A stretch of 64,000 nt of DNA from Deinococcus arboris (GCF_009755355.1 NZ_WQLB01000009.1:1-64000); one strand, 5' to 3'; shown: positions 10,517 through 24,558, counted from the stretch's first letter. The notes: a model not told the origin generated them from the sequence alone. Made by a program: numbers and translations.

Positions 10517-13003
10517 GTGTCCACTCCTGACCCACGGCCGGACCTGCCCCCGCAGGGCGCCCCGCTGGACCCGGTGCCCAGCAGGGCCGCCGCGCGGCTG
10601 CGCGACCTGCTGCAATTGGCCGAGCCTCTGGTGGTGTCGGACGCCGAGCAGGCCGAGGCGGCCCTGCGTGAGGCCCAGAAGCTGGCGGGCGCACTGGGCG
10701 ACGCCCGCAGCGAGGCCCTGGCCTTAACACTGCTGGGAGCCACCTTTTTCTTCCGCTCTCAGTACCCGACGGCGCTTCAGGTGCTGGGGCAGGCGCAGGC
10801 CGCCGCCACCCGCGCGCAGGATGACCGCGTCACCGCCCGCGTTCTGAACAACCTGGGCAACTGCGAGGTGGCGCTGGGCAACTACGGCGAGGGCATGGAG
10901 TACTACCAGCAAAGCCTCCGCCTGGCCCAGGCCTGCGGCGACGAGGACGGCCGCACCCGCGCCCTGAGCAACGTGGGTCTGATTCACCTGGAACTGGGAG
11001 AACACGAACTGGCACTGGAAGTCTTTCAGGAAGTCCTGGCGCTGGCCGAAGAGGCCCAGGACGCGCTGTCTCAGTCCTCCTCGACCATCAACCTCGTCCT
11101 GTCCTACTACCATGTGGGCCGCTACGCCGACGCGCTGACGCTGGGCGCCGCCCACCTGCCCGTCGTGCGCGCGCTGGGTGTCCGGCAGCATGAGGTGGTG
11201 CTGCGCGCCTGGCTGCTGCCCTGCCTGATTCAGACTGGCCAGGCCGGCGACGCCGCGCGCCAGGCCGAGGACCTGCTGCCCCTGGCCCAGGCGGTGGATG
11301 ACCGGGAATATGTGGCGTATATCCGGGCCTTTTATGGGCAGGCCCTGACGCAGCTGGGGCGGCTGGACGCGGCGCAGGAGCAGTTGCTGCTGGCCCTGGC
11401 CGAGGCCCAGCAGCACGGCGCCCGGCTCTCGGAGCGCACGGTGTTGCAGCACCTGAGCGAGTTGCACGCCGCGCGGGGCGAATGGCAGCAGGCCTACGAG
11501 CGCCTGCAAGCCTACGAGGCGCTGAACCGGACGCTGCACGCTGAGGCGGTGGCGCGCAAGGCGCAGGTGATGGGCGCGCAAATGCAGGTGGAGATTCTGC
11601 GCCGCGAGGCCGACGCCGAACGCCGCCGCAGCGCTGAATTGACTCAGGCCAACACCGCACTTCAGGCAGCGCAGGAGGCGCTGTCGTACCGGGCCACCCA
11701 CGACGCCCTGACGGGACTGGCCAACCGCGCTCATTTTCAGGCCGAGCTGGAGCGCGCCGTGCAGGCGGCCAGCCCCGCGCCGTTTGGCGTGCTGTTTATT
11801 GACCTTGACCGCTTCAAGCAGGTCAATGACACCCTGGGGCACGAGGTCGGAGATGAGCTGCTCAAGGCCGTCGCTGGGCAGCTCCGGGGGGCAGTGCGCT
11901 CGGGTGACCTGGTGGCGCGGATGGGCGGCGACGAATTTACCATCCTGCTGCGGAGCCTCCGCGAGCCGCGCGACGCCGAGCGGGTGGCGCACAAGATTCT
12001 GAACGCCCTGGCCCAGCCGCTTCTGGTCTGCGGGCACACCCTGCAGGTCACGGGGTCTATCGGGGTGGCGGTGGCGCCGCGCGACGGTCAGGATGTGGGC
12101 ACCCTGCAAAAACACGCCGATCTGGCCATGTACCGCGCCAAGCAGGGTGGCAAGAACGGGGTGCGCACCTTCCAGCCTGGCCCCGACGAGGCGTTCCCAC
12201 AGCCGCCCGGCCATCTGGAGGTGGAACGCGACCTGCGCGGCGCCCTGGTGCGCGGCGAGTTCGTGCTGCACTACCAGGGCCAGTACGATGTCCGCACCCA
12301 GGCGCTGACCGGCTTTGAGGCCCTGCTGCGCTGGCAGCACCCCACCCAGGGCCTGCTGCCGCCGGGCGAGTTTCTCGGGATCGCCGAGGACAGCCAGCTG
12401 ATTTTGCCGGTCGGGGCCTGGGTGCTGCGCGAAGCCTGCGGGCAGGCGGCGGCCTGGCAAACCCGCGCCCCTGGCCTGACCATCAGCGTCAATGTCAGTG
12501 CCCTGCAGTTCGAGCAGCCAGGGTTCCTGACCACCGTGCAGCAGGCCCTGGAAGCTTCCGGGCTGGCACCGCAGCACCTGATTCTGGAGCTGACTGAGCA
12601 GGCCGCCGCCCGCCACCCGGAAGCGACCGCGCAGCAACTGGCCCGTCTGCGCGGCCTGGGGGTGCAGATTGCGCTGGACGACTTCGGCACCGGCCAGAGC
12701 AGCCTGAGCCTGCTGCACCAGCTGCCTATTGACCTCCTGAAGATTGACCGCTCGTTTCTGCAGGCGGCGCCCGACCCCGAGGCCAACCGGGTCTTTATCG
12801 GCGTGATGATTACCCTGGCCCACGGCCTGAACCTGCTGGTCACGGCCGAGGGCGTCGAAACCTCGCAGCAGCGGGCCCTGCTGGGCGAACTGGGCTGCGA
12901 CAGCATGCAGGGGTTTTTGCTCACGCGCCCACTGCCCGCCGCCGAAGCTGAGGGGCTGCTGATGCCCCCGGCGGCCAGTGCCCCACCAGCCTCTCTGAAC
13001 TGA
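10517..13003 (+). CDS. TPR-GGDEF-EAL cyclic di-GMP protein
   Basis: The 828-residue cytoplasmic protein has TPR repeats over about residues 20-330, a short coiled coil, a GGDEF domain (about 390-555) and an EAL domain (about 575-815). The cyclase site ARMGGDEF is intact and an RSGD inhibitory-site motif sits five residues before it. The EAL domain keeps EALLRW, ILELTE, LDDFGTG, KIDRSF and AEGVET, so phosphodiesterase activity is plausible as well. Thus it may be bifunctional, with the TPR part as sensor or docking region. The GTG at 10517 follows a TTACCC -10-like box by seven bases. Confidence 0.9.
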   Translation: MSTPDPRPDLPPQGAPLDPVPSRAAARLRDLLQLAEPLVVSDAEQAEAALREAQKLAGALGDARSEALALTLLGATFFFRSQYPTALQVLGQAQAAATRAQDDRVTARVLNNLGNCEVALGNYGEGMEYYQQSLRLAQACGDEDGRTRALSNVGLIHLELGEHELALEVFQEVLALAEEAQDALSQSSSTINLVLSYYHVGRYADALTLGAAHLPVVRALGVRQHEVVLRAWLLPCLIQTGQAGDAARQAEDLLPLAQAVDDREYVAYIRAFYGQALTQLGRLDAAQEQLLLALAEAQQHGARLSERTVLQHLSELHAARGEWQQAYERLQAYEALNRTLHAEAVARKAQVMGAQMQVEILRREADAERRRSAELTQANTALQAAQEALSYRATHDALTGLANRAHFQAELERAVQAASPAPFGVLFIDLDRFKQVNDTLGHEVGDELLKAVAGQLRGAVRSGDLVARMGGDEFTILLRSLREPRDAERVAHKILNALAQPLLVCGHTLQVTGSIGVAVAPRDGQDVGTLQKHADLAMYRAKQGGKNGVRTFQPGPDEAFPQPPGHLEVERDLRGALVRGEFVLHYQGQYDVRTQALTGFEALLRWQHPTQGLLPPGEFLGIAEDSQLILPVGAWVLREACGQAAAWQTRAPGLTISVNVSALQFEQPGFLTTVQQALEASGLAPQHLILELTEQAAARHPEATAQQLARLRGLGVQIALDDFGTGQSSLSLLHQLPIDLLKIDRSFLQAAPDPEANRVFIGVMITLAHGLNLLVTAEGVETSQQRALLGELGCDSMQGFLLTRPLPAAEAEGLLMPPAASAPPASLN

Positions 13004-13006
13004 ACA

Positions 13007-13053
13007 GAAGGGCCGTGGTGAGCAGAGCAGTTCTGCTCAGCGGGCGGCCCTTC
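13007..13053 (+). terminator. Long hairpin terminator after the GGDEF-EAL gene
   Basis: GAAGGGCCG pairs with CGGCCCTTC, and the inner GAGCAGA pairs with TCTGCTC across a GCAGT loop. Confidence 0.75.
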
Positions 13054-13167
13054 GGACCTGCCAGCGGCGACGGCGGCTTGGTTGTTCAACTTCTTGAACG
13101 ACGTTGCCGGACGCAGCTGCCCGGAGGCGACCCGTTGCCTCCGCAGCGACCAGAACCCCAAACGAGA

Positions 13168-13200
13168 AGGAGGCTGAAAGCATTACGCTCCCAGCCTCCT
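13168..13200 (-). terminator. Terminator of metK
   Basis: AGGAGGCTG and CAGCCTCCT form a nine-base-pair stem just beyond the metK stop on the minus strand, followed by a mixed T-rich end. Confidence 0.65.
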
Positions 13201-13212
13201 CTATTGCCCGGT

Positions 13213-14424
<1,212 letters not shown>

Positions 14425-14445
14425 AGTTGCTCCTTGCGCGTGGGA

Positions 14446-14487
<42 letters not shown>

Positions 14488-14596
14488 TCCCATACGGCCG
14501 GGCCCAGACTCTCTGCGTTCCGGCGACCGGCCTGTGCAGCGTAACCCACCGTTCCGGGGCGCGGAAAGGACAGCCGCCCGCCCCTGTCCAGTCCGG

Positions 14597-14627
14597 CTGA
14601 CCCGCGCGCCTGACATCCGCCTGACGT
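14597..14627 (+). promoter_or_regulatory. Pho-box-like repeats before phoB
   Basis: CTGACAT (14610-14616), a four-base gap and CTGACGT (14621-14627) give an 11-base period as in Pho boxes, with a third CTGACCC at 14597. A CAGAAT -10-like box at 14635 lies eight bases before the phoB ATG. The same arrangement recurs before phoU. Confidence 0.5.
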
Positions 14628-14648
14628 GGCCAGTCAGAATGAAAGGCA

Positions 14649-15338
14649 ATGAGCCACGTCGTTGTCATCGAGGACGAGGGAACGGTACGCGACGTTCTGC
14701 GCTTTCACCTGGAGCGGGCCGGGCTGCGCGTCACGGCCCTGGACTCGGTGGCCGGGGCCCTGGCCGCCCTGCCGGAAGCCGACGCCCTGGTGCTGGACTG
14801 GATGCTGCCCGGCGAAAGCGGCCTGAGTTTCTTGCGGCGGGTGCGCGCCGACGCCGAACTGCGCCGCCTGCCGGTGCTGATGCTGACCGCCCGCGCCGCC
14901 GAGGCCGAGCGGGTCGAGGGCCTGGAATCAGGGGCCGACGACTACCTGACCAAGCCCTTTTCAGCGGCCGAACTGGTGGCCCGGGTACGCGCGTTGCTGC
15001 GGCGCAGTCAGCCAGACGTGCCGCCCCTGATGACCAACGGGCCGCTGAGCGTGGACATGAGCGCCGCCGAGGCGCGTCTGGGCGGCCAGCGCCTGAACCT
15101 CACGCGGCGCGAATTTGACCTGCTGGCCTTTTTTACCCAGCATGTGGGCCGGGTCTACGCGCGCACTGAGCTGCTGGACCGGGTGTGGGGCGCGGACTTT
15201 CTGGGCGGGGAGCGCACGGTGGACCAGCACGTCACGCAGCTGCGCGCCCACCTGAACGATGACCCCGGCAAACCCGGCTTTCTGGAAACCGTGCGCGGCA
15301 AGGGCTACCGCATGCGCCCCTGGACGGAAACCCCGTGA
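14649..15338 (+). CDS. phoB: OmpR/PhoB-family response regulator
   Basis: A receiver domain (about 1-120) with the acidic pocket IEDE, phospho-acceptor aspartate in LVLDWMLPG and lysine in YLTKPFS is followed by a winged-helix DNA-binding domain ending in VRGKGYRM. It sits in one operon with a PAS-type kinase, with phoU next, and Pho-box-like repeats precede the operon, so a phosphate-response role is inferred. No phosphate transporter genes are adjacent. Confidence 0.8.
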   Translation: MSHVVVIEDEGTVRDVLRFHLERAGLRVTALDSVAGALAALPEADALVLDWMLPGESGLSFLRRVRADAELRRLPVLMLTARAAEAERVEGLESGADDYLTKPFSAAELVARVRALLRRSQPDVPPLMTNGPLSVDMSAAEARLGGQRLNLTRREFDLLAFFTQHVGRVYARTELLDRVWGADFLGGERTVDQHVTQLRAHLNDDPGKPGFLETVRGKGYRMRPWTETP

Positions 15339-16297
15339 CGGGCGCAGAGGGCCTGGCCGCCGAGCCCGTCACAGACCGCTGGATTGACGCCCTGCCCCAG
15401 GCGGTGCTGCTGACCCAGGGCGGGCAGGTTACGCGGGTGAACGCCGCCGCCTCGCGGCTGTGGGGGCTGTCCCAGGACCGGGCCCAGGGACGTCCGGTGC
15501 TGGAGGTCGTGCGGCGCCACACCCTGGAAACGCTGCTCGAACGCGGCGGCGAGCTGGAACTGGAGGTCTCGGGGCGCACCCTGCGCTGCCAGGCCACCCG
15601 CGACGGCAGCAGCGGCGCCCTGATTGTGGAGGACGTGACCGACCACCGCCGCCGCGAGGCCGAACTGCGCGAGGCCACCGCCGTCCTGTCGCACGAATTC
15701 CGTACGCCCGTGGCGGCGCTGCGCGGGGTGCTCGAAGCCCTGGAATACGACATGCCGCGCGACCTCTCACAAAATTTTGTGCGCCAGGGGCTGCAAGAAA
15801 CCGAGCGGCTGGCCCGGCTGGTCGAGGACCTGGCGGTGGGGTTCCGGCCCACGCGCGCCAGGACCCTGCCCCTGAGCGAGGCGTTTGCCCGCGCCGAGCG
15901 GCTGCTGTCGGCAGAACTGACTGCCCGGCGCGCCGCCGTGACCTTTGGTCAGGACTTTCTGGTGCGCGCCGACCCCGACAAGCTGCTTCAGGTGCTCCTC
16001 AACCTCGTGGAAAACGCCCTGAAGTACGGCCCGGCCGGTCAGCCGCTGCAGGTGCTGACTGCCGAGCGGGGCACCTGGATCGAGGTGAGCGTGCTAGACG
16101 GCGGCCCGCCTATCGCCGACACCGAGAGCCTGTTCGGGGCCCACACCCGCGGCCCGTCGGCCACTGGCCAGGGCAGTGGCATGGGCCTGTACATCGTGCG
16201 CTCGATTGTGCACGGCTGGGGCGGGCAGGCCTGGGCCGAACGCCAGGGCAGCCAGAACGCCTTTTGCTTCACGCTGCCGGGCGTGGGGGGCCTGTAA
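15335..16297 (+). CDS. phoR: PAS sensor histidine kinase, PhoR-like
   Basis: The GTG overlaps the phoB stop by four bases. A PAS domain (about residues 12-90) is followed by the HisKA motif LSHEFRTPVAALRG and an ATPase domain with NLVENALKYGP (N box) and GSGMGLYIV (G box). No membrane segment is present, unlike typical PhoR, so the sensor is probably cytoplasmic or works through PhoU. The phosphate assignment rests on neighbours. Confidence 0.78.
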   Translation: MTGAEGLAAEPVTDRWIDALPQAVLLTQGGQVTRVNAAASRLWGLSQDRAQGRPVLEVVRRHTLETLLERGGELELEVSGRTLRCQATRDGSSGALIVEDVTDHRRREAELREATAVLSHEFRTPVAALRGVLEALEYDMPRDLSQNFVRQGLQETERLARLVEDLAVGFRPTRARTLPLSEAFARAERLLSAELTARRAAVTFGQDFLVRADPDKLLQVLLNLVENALKYGPAGQPLQVLTAERGTWIEVSVLDGGPPIADTESLFGAHTRGPSATGQGSGMGLYIVRSIVHGWGGQAWAERQGSQNAFCFTLPGVGGL

Positions 16298-16313
16298 GCC
16301 GGTAGGCCCCCGG

Positions 16314-16356
16314 CTGACATCCCCCTGACACCTGCCCCGCTGCCGGGTGCTAGGGT
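16314..16356 (+). promoter_or_regulatory. Pho-box-like repeats and -10 box before phoU
   Basis: CTGACAT at 16314, a four-base gap and CTGACAC at 16325 repeat the pattern before phoB. A TAGGGT -10-like box is at 16351-16356, 20 bases after the second repeat. Confidence 0.5.
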
Positions 16357-16373
16357 CGCTCTCATCAGGGGTC

Positions 16374-16419
16374 AGACGGACTCCACCGTTTTTGCACACG
16401 CTTTAACCGGAGTCCGTCT
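16374..16419. repeat. Inverted-repeat member of the dispersed repeat family
   Basis: AGACGGACTCC (16374-16384) and GGAGTCCGTCT (16409-16419) are perfect inverted arms around a T-rich loop in the phoU leader. The right arm and its flank match 1835-1848. Confidence 0.6.
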
Positions 16420-16502
16420 CAAAGCACCCTCCTTCCGTCCCCTTGGCCCCTTGTCCGGCACCCCACCCGAGTCTCTGCCCCCACCTCCCCGAGGAGTTCC
16501 CG

Positions 16503-17147
<645 letters not shown>

Positions 17148-17164
17148 GACTCGATGTGAAGACT

Positions 17165-17185
17165 TCTGGCCTGTTTCCGGCCAGA
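17165..17185 (+). terminator. Hairpin after phoU
   Basis: TCTGGCC and GGCCAGA pair around a TGTTTCC loop soon after the phoU stop. It lacks a T run. Confidence 0.45.
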
Positions 17186-17342
17186 GAGAGGCAAAGGGAA
17201 TGTCGGGCCGTTGAGCTGGCAACGCGCCGGAGGCAGCGAACATCCGCTCTCCTTTTCTCTTCCAGAATGGGACGGAATTCGGAGATGAGCCCAGCTGACG
17301 GGGCGGCTGCCAGGCTTGAGCGGCGGCCCCTCCCCCATCCTC

Positions 17343-17348
17343 TACACT
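17343..17348 (+). promoter_or_regulatory. -10 box of coaBC
   Basis: TACACT ends eight bases before the ATG at 17357, consistent with a leaderless or nearly leaderless message. A TTGAGC lies at 17316 but at a long spacing of 21. Confidence 0.5.
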
Positions 17349-17356
17349 TTGCCCTG

Positions 17357-18610
<1,254 letters not shown>

Positions 18611-18620
18611 GCCCCGATTG

Positions 18621-18641
18621 CATAATGGGATGAATATTCAT
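18621..18641 (+). promoter_or_regulatory. argR promoter with palindromic operator
   Basis: TGCATAAT supplies an extended -10 (CATAAT at 18621-18626). It is followed at once by ATGAATATTCAT (18630-18641), a 12-base palindrome built of the TGAAT/ATTCA half-sites that ArgR recognises. This suggests autoregulation. Confidence 0.5.
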
Positions 18642-18653
18642 AGCATGTGAGGA

Positions 18654-19124
18654 ATGGCAGGCGCGCTCAGCAAGGAACAACGGCAAAAACGCATTCAGGA
18701 CATCATCGCCCGCGAGAGCGTCAGCACCCAGGGCGATCTGGTCGAGCGCCTGCGCGCCGAGGGCATCCGGGTCACGCAGGCCACCGTCAGCCGCGATATC
18801 AACGAGCTGCGCCTGGTGCGCCTGCCGGTGGGCAAAGGCCGCCACCGTTACGCCCTGGCCCAGACCGCCGGCCACACGGGCGCCGAGGAAGAACTGGCCC
18901 GCCTCTTTCAGAACTTCGTGCATGACGTGGACCGGGGCGAGAACATGCTGGTTATCCGCACTGCCGAAGGCCACGCCAGCGGGGTGGCCCTGCTGCTGGA
19001 CCGCGTGCGCCGCGACGATATCGTGGGCACCATTGCCGGTGAGGACACCATTTTTGTGGTGGCCCGCACCACCACAGACGCTGAGAACATCATGGAAGAG
19101 TTCCACGCGCTGATGCTGGGGTAA
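18654..19124 (+). CDS. argR: Arginine repressor ArgR
   Basis: An N-terminal winged helix (about 1-75) with [19 protein letters not shown] and a C-terminal oligomerisation and arginine-binding domain with [16 protein letters not shown] match ArgR/AhrC. Arginine-bound hexamers repress arginine synthesis genes. Length 156 aa is standard. The AGGA before the ATG is too close to be a normal ribosome site. Confidence 0.93.
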   Translation: MAGALSKEQRQKRIQDIIARESVSTQGDLVERLRAEGIRVTQATVSRDINELRLVRLPVGKGRHRYALAQTAGHTGAEEELARLFQNFVHDVDRGENMLVIRTAEGHASGVALLLDRVRRDDIVGTIAGEDTIFVVARTTTDAENIMEEFHALMLG

Positions 19125-19206
19125 GGAGGGTGTGGGACGTGGGGTGTTGGCCGTAGGACAGATCAGGAAGTTTGCCTTACCCACAGCCTACGTCCCACAC
19201 CCCTTA
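19122..19206. terminator. Bidirectional inverted-repeat terminator
   Basis: The left arm TAAGGAGGGTGTGGGACGT (19122-19140) pairs with the right arm ACGTCCCACACCCCTTA (19190-19206). It lies between the convergent argR and sensor kinase genes and includes both stop codons or their edges. Confidence 0.7.
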
Positions 19207-20784
19207 CGGTACGTCGTCCTCGTCCAGCACCGGCACATTGCCAATCGGCAACTGCACATGCGCGGTGGTGCCCTGGCCGGATTCGCTTTCTAGCCAGATG
19301 CGCCCGCCGTGGGCGTCCACGATGCCGCGCGCAATGCTCAGGCCCAGGCCCGCGCCCCCCTGGTCGCGGCTGCGGCTGTCTTCCAAGCGGTAAAAACGGT
19401 CAAACAGGCGCTCCAGCTGATCGGCGGGAATGCCAGGCCCATTGTCCTGCACACTCAGGCGCACCTCGCCCGCCACCTGCGCGCTACGCAGAGTAATCGT
19501 CTGGGCGCCGGCTTTCAGGGCGTTGCTGACCAGGTTAATCATGACCTGTTTGAGGCGGTCGGGGTCACCCTCGAAAGTCACGTCCTCGCCCACGGCCGTC
19601 AGGGTGGTCTGCTGGGCCTGGGCCAGCGGCGCCAGTTCGCGCGTGATGTCCGAGAGAAACAGGGCGGCCAGGATCGGCTGACGGCTGAGCACCAGCGCGC
19701 CGCTGTCCGAACGGGCCAGTTGCAGCAGGCTGGCAATCAGGTTGGTCAGCCGCGCCGATTCGCTCTGAATGATGCGCAGGCTCTCGGCCTGCTGCCCTGT
19801 GGGGTTGGTGCGCCGCAGCAGATACCCGGCGTGGCCGCTGATGGCCGTCACGGGCGTACGCAGCTCGTGGCTGGCGTCACTGGTAAAGCGGCGCTGCGCC
19901 TCGAAGCTGCCTTCCAGGCGGCCCAGCATGGCGTTCAGGGCGCGGGCCAGCGACTCGACCTCATCGCCTGTCGTGGGCACTGGCACCCGGTCAGTCAGGT
20001 TCTGACCGCCAATGCGCTCGGCGGCGCGCTGGACCCGGCGCAGAGGTTGAAGCGCCTGCCCCGCCAGGGCGTAGGCGCCCGTGCCTGCCGTGACCAGACC
20101 GACACCAAACAGCAGCAGCATGACGTTTTTCAGCTGGTCCAGCAGGTGCTGCACGGTGCTCAGGTTGCGGCCCACATAGACCAGACGCAGGCCCACCGCA
20201 GTCGCCGGGTCTTGCAACTTGGCCGGCTCCCCCACAGTCAGTTCCGGCGCCTGAAACGGCACGAGCAGCACCAGCAGCCGCATCAGGGTGGGCTGAACGT
20301 TGGCCGCCACTGCCACGGAGCGGTTCAGCGTCAGGCGGCCATCCGGCGAGTTGATCAGCCGTTCTAACTCTGCCTGCGACAGCTCGATGGGGCGTTGGGT
20401 GTCTACTGCCAGAGAACGGCGGGTGGCCTGGCGCAGGGCGTCGATGGACAGAAACAACTGGTCTTTCTGTTGAGGCGTATTCGCGGCGGCCAGTTCGTCC
20501 AGCAGCGACTGCTGGCTGTAAAAAGTCAGTTCCTCGACCGCCAGGCTGTAGTTGGAAAAGGAATACCGGGTGGCCAGCTTGGCCTCATCCAGCGGATTGA
20601 CCTGAGAATCCAGCGGCAACCGGGGCGCGACCGGCACAAACTGCTCGTAGGTGGAGTTGAGGTCCCGGTCAATGCTGCCAATCAGGCTCACGCGCATCAC
20701 GTAGAGCGTGATGATGCCCACGGCAGTCAGCAAAAAAGTCAGCAGCGCGGTGTAAAACAGCGTGAGCCGCCAGCGCAGGGTCAC
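19204..20784 (-). CDS. Transmembrane sensor histidine kinase with HAMP domain
   Basis: The 526-residue protein has a first membrane helix at about 9-30, an extracytoplasmic sensor of about 190 residues, a second helix near 225-245 and a HAMP domain. The HisKA motif [13 protein letters not shown] follows, then an ATPase domain with [17 protein letters not shown] and [10 protein letters not shown]. The GTG at 20784 is the start. It lies downstream of its response regulator on the same strand, separated by 111 bases. Confidence 0.88.
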   Translation of the reverse strand: MTLRWRLTLFYTALLTFLLTAVGIITLYVMRVSLIGSIDRDLNSTYEQFVPVAPRLPLDSQVNPLDEAKLATRYSFSNYSLAVEELTFYSQQSLLDELAAANTPQQKDQLFLSIDALRQATRRSLAVDTQRPIELSQAELERLINSPDGRLTLNRSVAVAANVQPTLMRLLVLLVPFQAPELTVGEPAKLQDPATAVGLRLVYVGRNLSTVQHLLDQLKNVMLLLFGVGLVTAGTGAYALAGQALQPLRRVQRAAERIGGQNLTDRVPVPTTGDEVESLARALNAMLGRLEGSFEAQRRFTSDASHELRTPVTAISGHAGYLLRRTNPTGQQAESLRIIQSESARLTNLIASLLQLARSDSGALVLSRQPILAALFLSDITRELAPLAQAQQTTLTAVGEDVTFEGDPDRLKQVMINLVSNALKAGAQTITLRSAQVAGEVRLSVQDNGPGIPADQLERLFDRFYRLEDSRSRDQGGAGLGLSIARGIVDAHGGRIWLESESGQGTTAHVQLPIGNVPVLDEDDVP

Positions 20785-20895
20785 GGGCGACTCCGGGAAG
20801 AGGCGGCACTCATGTCAGGCAGTGTAGCGGCGCCGCTCATAAGAGCAGGCCTCCAGGCCAACAGCGCCGGGAGACCGCAGCTGCCAAGCAAGGTC

Positions 20896-21573
<678 letters not shown>

Positions 21574-21618
21574 GCGGCCAGTCTAGGGAGCGCTCTCATG
21601 AGAAGCCCGCCCACGCGC

Positions 21619-22209
21619 TTAATCAACTTTCATGCGGCTTTCGTCGGCAGAAAGGTCCAGCAGGTGGTGCGCGCTGCACTGGGCACCAAAGCCAGCCAGC
21701 GCCAGTGGCGCGCAGGGCCAGGTGAGATGTTGGGGCAGCCGGCTGCTGACCCCATCGCAAATCAGGGTATCGCCGGGGCGCGCGGCGTCGCAAAGACGCT
21801 TGGCGTAGTTGACGGGCAGACCGTAAGCACTGAGTTGCCCACCGACCATGCCCATCAGCACCGGCCCAGCCGAGACCCCAGCACGCAGGTGGAGTTGCAC
21901 CCCCAGCTGACCAGCCAGATTCAGGCGTGAGGCGCGGCGGTGCGCGTCCTGTGCGGCGGCGCACGCCTGGCCAGCGTGCTGTGCAGGCCACCACGCCAGC
22001 ACCGCGTCACCCTGATGCTGCAGCACCTGGCCCCCCCGGGCTTCAAAACTCAGCAGCATCACCTGCACAAATTCCTGCATGAGAGCCATGTAATGGGACA
22101 GGGTCAGCTGCTGGGCCAGTGCGGTGCTGCCCACGAGGTCCACCAGCACGATGCATGCGGCGACAGTGTCGTCTTGGGGACCGGGGAGGGGCAGCAGGAG
22201 GTCAGGCAT
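21619..22209 (-). CDS. Class III adenylate/guanylate cyclase domain protein
   Basis: A single cyclase homology domain of 196 residues. Metal-binding aspartates occur in [11 protein letters not shown] and [11 protein letters not shown], and the transition-state pair in [15 protein letters not shown]. The substrate-selecting positions cannot be judged by eye, so cAMP, cGMP or a degenerate enzyme are all open. It may follow its own promoter in the low-GC region upstream. Confidence 0.75.
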   Translation of the reverse strand: MPDLLLPLPGPQDDTVAACIVLVDLVGSTALAQQLTLSHYMALMQEFVQVMLLSFEARGGQVLQHQGDAVLAWWPAQHAGQACAAAQDAHRRASRLNLAGQLGVQLHLRAGVSAGPVLMGMVGGQLSAYGLPVNYAKRLCDAARPGDTLICDGVSSRLPQHLTWPCAPLALAGFGAQCSAHHLLDLSADESRMKVD

Positions 22210-22537
22210 AAGAAAGCGGTCTTTATGATGCCTGAAGATAGGTCAGAAGGGAAGGTGAGATTGAATCAACGTCGCGGGAACTCAGACATATAAAATCTCA
22301 CAATGAGGCCACGTCCATTATAGCTAGACGGATGTAAAAAAGAAGGACTCTCAAAGCCTTCTCTCTGCTGCAGCCGACCGATTGACTAGTTCGTAAAGAG
22401 TGCGAGGCCTCCAACTACTGCAGGAAAATTGGTACCGAGATAATCCAGTCAGGACTCACCGTGCCGAGCGAGGACAGCGCCTTATAGAACTTAACAGGAC
22501 GCTCGTAGCACGCTCTTGACGCAATGAACTCCCAAGC
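22210..22537. other. Low-GC intergenic region
   Basis: Noticeably lower GC than its surroundings, with no supported gene. It should contain the promoter of the cyclase-like gene on the minus strand. I see no repeat or RNA. Confidence 0.4.
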
Positions 22538-22978
22538 TCAGGGCGGGCCCACGAGAAAGCCGTGCAGGGGTGGCAGCGTGCGGAAGCTCAGCCAGTCGCC
22601 AGGTTGCGCGCTGATTGGTGTGTTAAGCATGGCCAGCACCAGCGGCAGCCGGGCCTGGACCACCAGCACGCCGCGCTGGGCCCATAACACCTCGCCCTGT
22701 CCTTCCACAGCGGATACGCCCAGCACCTGCAAGCTTTCTGAATGGGTGCCAGCCGGCAACACCTGGGTGTGATGTGGGTCCAGCACCCCATGCACCACAA
22801 GGCGCGCTGGCCCTGGGCGTGCGGCATACGGCCCGCTCCGGTCAAAAAGGTACAGGACCCTGCCACCTACCGCGAACTCCAGCAGGGGACTGCCCTCGCG
22901 CTGTGGGTACAGCATGCCTGACGCCGCGTAGGCGGCGAACCGCGCGCCGAATTCCCGTTCTGACGTTTCGAGCGTCAC
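22538..22978 (-). CDS. Hypothetical protein
   Basis: A 146-residue protein with several beta-strand-like stretches ([26 protein letters not shown]). The GTG at 22978 follows an AGAGGTCAGGA site. I do not recognise a family. It has GC-rich third positions and looks genuinely coding. Confidence 0.55.
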   Translation of the reverse strand: MTLETSEREFGARFAAYAASGMLYPQREGSPLLEFAVGGRVLYLFDRSGPYAARPGPARLVVHGVLDPHHTQVLPAGTHSESLQVLGVSAVEGQGEVLWAQRGVLVVQARLPLVLAMLNTPISAQPGDWLSFRTLPPLHGFLVGPP

Positions 22979-23113
22979 TCCTGACCTCTGGGTCTGGGGG
23001 ATAAAGGCTGGGTCCAGCCATGCTCCAGGCGCCCACGAGTCAGCCTGACAGTGAGTGTCACCGCCCGGCTCTGCCCGCCATCTACCACAGGGTCGTGGAC
23101 CATTCTGGGCATT

Positions 23114-23401
23114 CTACTGGGCTGCCCGTAGGCTCAGCCACTCCAGGTCCGGGTGGGGCGCGCCAGCCTGGTCCAGCAGGGCGTCGGCGCGTTCCAGCGC
23201 AAAGGTACCCTCAACTTCGCGCTGCACATGAATCAGTACCAGGCCGTGCAGGCGCTCCAGCACGGCCCAGACCAGACTGCCAGGCGCGGCCCTATCCCGC
23301 GCCCGCGTCAGCAGGGTGGCGGCCAGGCGCTCATCGCCGCCGACAAACGCCTGGGCTGCGTCCAGGGGAATCCAGCTGAGGCTCAGGTCAGGGTGCGCCA
23401 C
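23114..23401 (-). CDS. Hypothetical protein downstream of the prenyltransferase
   Basis: About 95 residues, helical, alanine- and leucine-rich, with a possible TPR-like pair of helices ([30 protein letters not shown]). The GTG at 23401 gives a 19-base overlap with ubiA, suggesting coupling. Function is unknown. Confidence 0.5.
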   Translation of the reverse strand: MAHPDLSLSWIPLDAAQAFVGGDERLAATLLTRARDRAAPGSLVWAVLERLHGLVLIHVQREVEGTFALERADALLDQAGAPHPDLEWLSLRAAQ

Positions 23402-24270
23402 GTCACATCCAGAATGACACCGGCCAGCATGGTCAGGGCCAGCCACATGTTGGCGTCAAAAAAGGCCACGTTCACGCGCGCCAGGTCCTGCGGATTCACG
23501 ATGCGGTGTTCGTACAGCAGAATGCCGCCCATCACCAGCGCCGCCAGGTAGTACCACACACTCGCGCCCGTGACCGCACCGACCACCAGGAGCAGGGCAA
23601 ATGTCAGACCGTGGCTGAGGGCCGCGATGCGCAGCGCCCTGGGAATCCCGAAGCGGGCCGGAATACTGCGAATGCCGTTGGCCACATCGAAATCGCGGTC
23701 CATCGTGGCGTAGATCACGTCCAGACCAATCATCCAGAAAATCACCACGGCCCACAGCACCCAGGCCGGCGGCGCAAACTCCCCGGTCACGGCAATCCAG
23801 CCGCCCGCCGCCGCCGCACCGTCGGTCACGCCCAGCCAGGCGTGGCACAGCCAGGTAAAGCGCTTGGTGTAGGGATAACCAATCAGGAAGATGACGGCGA
23901 CGGGCATCAGGGCCAGGCACAGCGGATTGAGCTGCGCGGCGGCAAAAGCCATGAGGCCCAGACTGACCAGCACCAGCGCCCAGGCCTGCGCAGGTTTGAC
24001 CTTGCCGCTGGGCACTTCACGCCCGGCCGTGCGGGGATTGCGGGCGTCGATGTAGCGGTCAATCACCCGGTTGGCACCCATCGCGGCGGTGCGGGCCGCC
24101 GCCATCGCCACGGTGACCCACAGCAGCACCTCCCAGCCAGGCCACCCGCTCCCGCGCGTTTGCATACTGGCCAGGAGCATCCCAGCGTAGGCAAACGGCA
24201 GGGCAAATACCGTGTGCTCGAATTTCACCAGGTCCAGGTAGGTTTTTACGCGGGCTGCGCCATCACTCAC
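23383..24270 (-). CDS. UbiA-family prenyltransferase
   Basis: This polytopic membrane protein (295 aa, about eight helices) has the two aspartate motifs of the family: [19 protein letters not shown] near residue 60 and [16 protein letters not shown] near 190. These bind the Mg-prenyl diphosphate. Deinococcus makes menaquinone, so a role such as the MqnP step of the futalosine pathway is more likely than true ubiquinone synthesis. The GTG at 24270 has a TATGCT -10 eight bases upstream, so the message is probably leaderless. Confidence 0.87.
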   Translation of the reverse strand: MSDGAARVKTYLDLVKFEHTVFALPFAYAGMLLASMQTRGSGWPGWEVLLWVTVAMAAARTAAMGANRVIDRYIDARNPRTAGREVPSGKVKPAQAWALVLVSLGLMAFAAAQLNPLCLALMPVAVIFLIGYPYTKRFTWLCHAWLGVTDGAAAAGGWIAVTGEFAPPAWVLWAVVIFWMIGLDVIYATMDRDFDVANGIRSIPARFGIPRALRIAALSHGLTFALLLVVGAVTGASVWYYLAALVMGGILLYEHRIVNPQDLARVNVAFFDANMWLALTMLAGVILDVTWRTLT

Positions 24271-24312
24271 GACCACGCAGCATAGCGCGCACAGAGGCGG
24301 GCAGCTTTCTGC

Positions 24313-24318
24313 TATAGT
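24313..24318 (+). promoter_or_regulatory. -10 box of the tRNA cluster
   Basis: TATAGT lies 21 bases before tRNA-Pro, divergent from the prenyltransferase gene. Confidence 0.45.
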
Positions 24319-24339
24319 GCCCCCTGCGCGTGGATGGTT

Positions 24340-24416
<77 letters not shown>

Positions 24417-24456
24417 TGCAGCCCAGTGACCCTATCCTGGGCACCTCCACGCGCCG

Positions 24457-24531
<75 letters not shown>

Positions 24532-24536
24532 AACTG

Positions 24537-24558
24537 GCCCCCGTTCAGGGGGCTTTTT
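24537..24558 (+). terminator. Intrinsic terminator directly before tRNA-Arg
   Basis: GCCCCC-GTTCA-GGGGGC followed by TTTTT. The T run ends exactly where the tRNA-Arg 5' end begins. Confidence 0.7.

Noticed and set aside
10724..12823. 699-codon minus-strand frame
   Set aside because: Antisense of the GGDEF-EAL gene, whose motifs are intact.
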